DNA of 23,925 nucleotides from positions 3,425 to 27,349 of the forward strand of contig JAAHHL010000025.1 in NCBI GenBank assembly GCA_010672185.1, read 5' to 3'. Below are positions 22,624 through 23,925 of the stretch, in pieces. Below the pieces are notes generated by a model. The model saw nothing but the letters and a program-made list of their open reading frames with translations. It was not told the DNA's origin and did not search any database. Numbering within the stretch: the first letter of the stretch is position 1; each line of letters begins with the position of its first letter. The stretch comes from Caldora sp. SIO3E6 (GTDB lineage: Bacteria; Cyanobacteriota; Cyanobacteriia; Cyanobacteriales; Coleofasciculaceae). Position numbers and translations under genes: made by a program.

Positions 22624-22648
22624 ATTACGCTAATACGCTTAGCGTAAT
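22624..22648. repeat. Inverted repeat ATTACGCTA-N7-TAGCGTAAT upstream of tnpB
   Basis: Perfect 9-bp arms, 22624-22632 and 22640-22648, spacer ATACGCT, 51 bp upstream of the tnpB start. It may be the left-end hairpin of the element or an unrelated palindrome. Confidence 0.7.
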
Positions 22649-22673
22649 CTGTCAAGTCTTCACCAAGTTTTTT

Positions 22674-22920
22674 TCACGGCGACTAAAGTCGCTAGTAACC
22701 TTCATCTCCGCTTTAAAAAGACGGAGCTTTCGGTTTGTTGGTTTCCTAGTAAGTAGTAGGGCTAAAGCCCTAATAAAGAGTGTTTCCAGCGCAGCAGAAG
22801 TAACCCACCTTTTTAGCCTTACTAAAAAAGCAGACACCCTAAATCTTACCGCTTTTGCCTCGAAGTTTTCTTCCCTCCTATTCCCCTCCTTGGAGGGGTT
22901 AGGGGTGGGTTCTGCCTTCA
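22674..22920. repeat. Cluster of small palindromes typical of cyanobacteria
   Basis: GCGACTAAAGTCGC near 22679, CTCCG..CGGAG near 22708-22728, GGGCTAAAGCCC near 22759 and CCCCTCCTTGGAGGGG at 22883-22898. An 89-codon minus-strand frame overlaps these, but its composition follows the palindromes and I do not regard it as a gene. Confidence 0.7.
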
Positions 22921-22984
22921 AGCAGTAGCGATCGCATATACCCCAGATTAGTCAAGAGAAAGCTGCATCAACAGATTAATTAAG

Positions 22985-23057
22985 TACCCCCAAGGGAATT
23001 CGAATCCCTGTCGCCTCCGTGAAAGGGAGGTGTCCTAGGCCTCTAGACGATGGGGGC
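22985..23057 (-). tRNA. tRNA-Glu (TTC)
   Basis: On the minus strand the 5' end is GCCCCCATCGTCTAGAGGCC. The anticodon loop CTTTCAC in stem CTCC/GGAG gives TTC (Glu). The T-arm has GGGATTCGAATTCCC and the 3' end TGGGGGTA, with the G1-T72 wobble shared by plastid and cyanobacterial tRNA-Glu. CCA is not encoded. In cyanobacteria this tRNA also supplies glutamate for tetrapyrrole synthesis through HemA. Confidence 0.96.
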
Positions 23058-23121
23058 TTGTTTTTCGCACTTTTGTAATAGTAAAGAACTTTCCCAATTT
23101 TGTCAACCACTTTTGCCAAAT

Positions 23122-23670
23122 TTATTTTATCCCTTTGCGCAATTGAGCCAAACGCTGTTGAGACTTGGCATCAAGGGAATTGACTAAAAAGCGACCCCTA
23201 GCTGGTTTTTGGGGTCGCTGTTGACTACGGGTGCGGCGAATGGTCGTTTCCACCTCTTTGGCTAACTGTTGGGATGACATCCATTCTGCTCCGTATCCAA
23301 CTACTGTCTGTTGCTGAGCTCGATCTGAAGTGGCAACGATTAACCGCCCTTTAGGCTGAAAATGCTTGCTTTTATAAGAAGCACAAAATTTTTCGATGTG
23401 AGTGTCTGCTGTCTGTCCAAACTCTGTAAACAGAACTGACAAATGGTTGGTGACGGCTTCACTGCAAGTAGGCTTGTTCTGATATTGAGCGTCAAAGATT
23501 AAATGGGATTGGTAACCCTCAAAAGCACTGTAGTTGACCAAAACCTCGATTAATTCTTGGCGAGCTACTTCCAGTCCATAGCGATCGCGGGTCTTTTTCA
23601 GACTAGACCAAGCTCCAATAATATTGTAGCCATCAACTAGTAGGATAGCCTGTGGTGAGAGACGGGACAT
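23122..23670 (-). CDS. NYN-domain RNase (YacP/Rae1-like)
   Basis: 182 residues. The YacP-type NYN domain has LLVDGYNIIGAW 11-21 (Asp13, Asn16), LIFDAQ 57-62 (Asp60), QTADTHIEKF 86-95 (Asp89, Glu93) and IVATSDRAQQ 111-120 (Asp116), the acidic set of PIN-like nucleases. Bacillus YacP (Rae1) is a ribosome-associated endoribonuclease, so an RNA-decay role is likely. The C-terminal 40 residues are basic (IRRTRSQQRPQKPARGR) and could bind RNA. Start ATG 23670 gives MSRLSPQAILLVDGYN, correct for the family. It stands alone, 64 bp downstream of tRNA-Glu in genome coordinates, with repeat DNA upstream. Confidence 0.92.
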   Translation of the reverse strand: MSRLSPQAILLVDGYNIIGAWSSLKKTRDRYGLEVARQELIEVLVNYSAFEGYQSHLIFDAQYQNKPTCSEAVTNHLSVLFTEFGQTADTHIEKFCASYKSKHFQPKGRLIVATSDRAQQQTVVGYGAEWMSSQQLAKEVETTIRRTRSQQRPQKPARGRFLVNSLDAKSQQRLAQLRKGIK

Positions 23671-23767
23671 TTTTCAAGGTCAAGATGTGTGTGTGGGGCA
23701 TTGTTTATCTTTCGTATTTTAACAATACTTTACAGATGTTTAACAATATAACTGAATATTTGAAGAA

Positions 23768-23827
23768 GGAGGCAGAAGGCAGGAGGCAGGAGGCAGAAGG
23801 CAGGAGGCAGAAGGCAGGAGGCAGGAG
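23768..23827. repeat. Heptamer array (AGGCAGA/AGGCAGG)n
   Basis: Eight to nine AGGCAGA/AGGCAGG units on the plus strand, about 100 bp upstream of the NYN gene, the same family as 1-120 but in the opposite orientation. Confidence 0.95.
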
Positions 23828-23925
23828 GGTGAGCGAAAAAAAGGGTGGGGAGCGGAGGAGCGGAGGAGCGGAGGAGCGGAGGAGCTGGGGAAGAAGAGAG
23901 AACTGATAATTTTTGGATACAACGC
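23828..23925 (+). repeat. Dispersed repeat, copy 3, cut by window edge
   Basis: GAGCGAAAAAAAGGGTGGGG followed by (GAGCGGAG)x4, GAGCTGGG, then AAGAAGAGAGAACTGATAAT and TTTTTGGATACAACGC to the window end. It matches 15070-15150, with divergence in the last bases (AACGC instead of AAAGC). Confidence 0.88.

Noticed and set aside
22652..22921. 89-residue basic frame upstream of tnpB
   Set aside because: Built from a series of common small palindromes and dispersed repeat sequence; residues follow the repeats and no family is recognisable.

Overview
The window looks like chromosomal DNA of a large filamentous cyanobacterium. HIP1 octamers (GCGATCGC) are scattered throughout. The genes include a COP23-domain protein, LarB, cyanobacterial-type toxin-antitoxin relics and a type-A cyanobacterial RNase P RNA. 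Intergenic DNA is crowded with short tandem repeats, many of period 7. The style fits Moorena/Coleofasciculus-like genomes, but this is not proven to genus.

Layout. 1-466 (-): 5' part of an SGNH/GDSL hydrolase running into a heptamer array at the window edge. 579-3120 (-): a two-gene unit of a 2-hydroxyacid dehydrogenase and a methyltransferase fused to an AllA/ureidoglycolate-lyase-like domain. 3203-3624: a GNAT toxin relic and a 46-residue membrane protein. 3865-4119: tRNA-Tyr and tRNA-Thr. 4370-5010: repeats and an acetyltransferase cut by a heptamer array. 5012-6772 (-): ABC half-transporter. 6868-7930: orphan antitoxin-like gene, then nested inverted repeats and a 281-bp tandem duplication. 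7991-9004: membrane-anchored COP23-domain protein lacking a normal start. 9064-9827 (-): decayed MNT, DUF433 and DUF5615 toxin-antitoxin genes. 9955-11203: small protein, 5'-truncated AAA ATPase and 3'-truncated partner. 11219-12526 (-): homoserine dehydrogenase. 12982-13635 (-): MtnX-like phosphatase. 14462-15052: unrecognised membrane protein. 15334-15770: rnpB with heptamer repeats inside it. 15805-16580 (-): UPF0175/DUF3368 toxin-antitoxin pair. 16940-17329: response regulator. 17494-20229 (-): large UrtA-like/GAF histidine kinase. 20642-21463 (-): larB. 22187-22573: 44-bp-arm palindrome abutting a truncated tnpB. 22985-23057 (-): tRNA-Glu. 23122-23670 (-): NYN/YacP-like nuclease.

How it fits together. 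Housekeeping genes (hom, mtnX, rnpB, tRNAs, larB, yacP-like) form islands between eroded accessory modules, and repeat arrays often sit exactly where a gene stops or starts. The most interesting intact unit is at 579-3120. A D-2-hydroxyacid dehydrogenase next to a betaine-type methyltransferase fused to an AllA-like domain would suit conversion of 4-methylthio-2-oxobutyrate through its hydroxy acid to DMSP. That resembles the bifunctional DsyGD idea known from Gynuella and some filamentous cyanobacteria, as I remember it. This is inference from domain content only.
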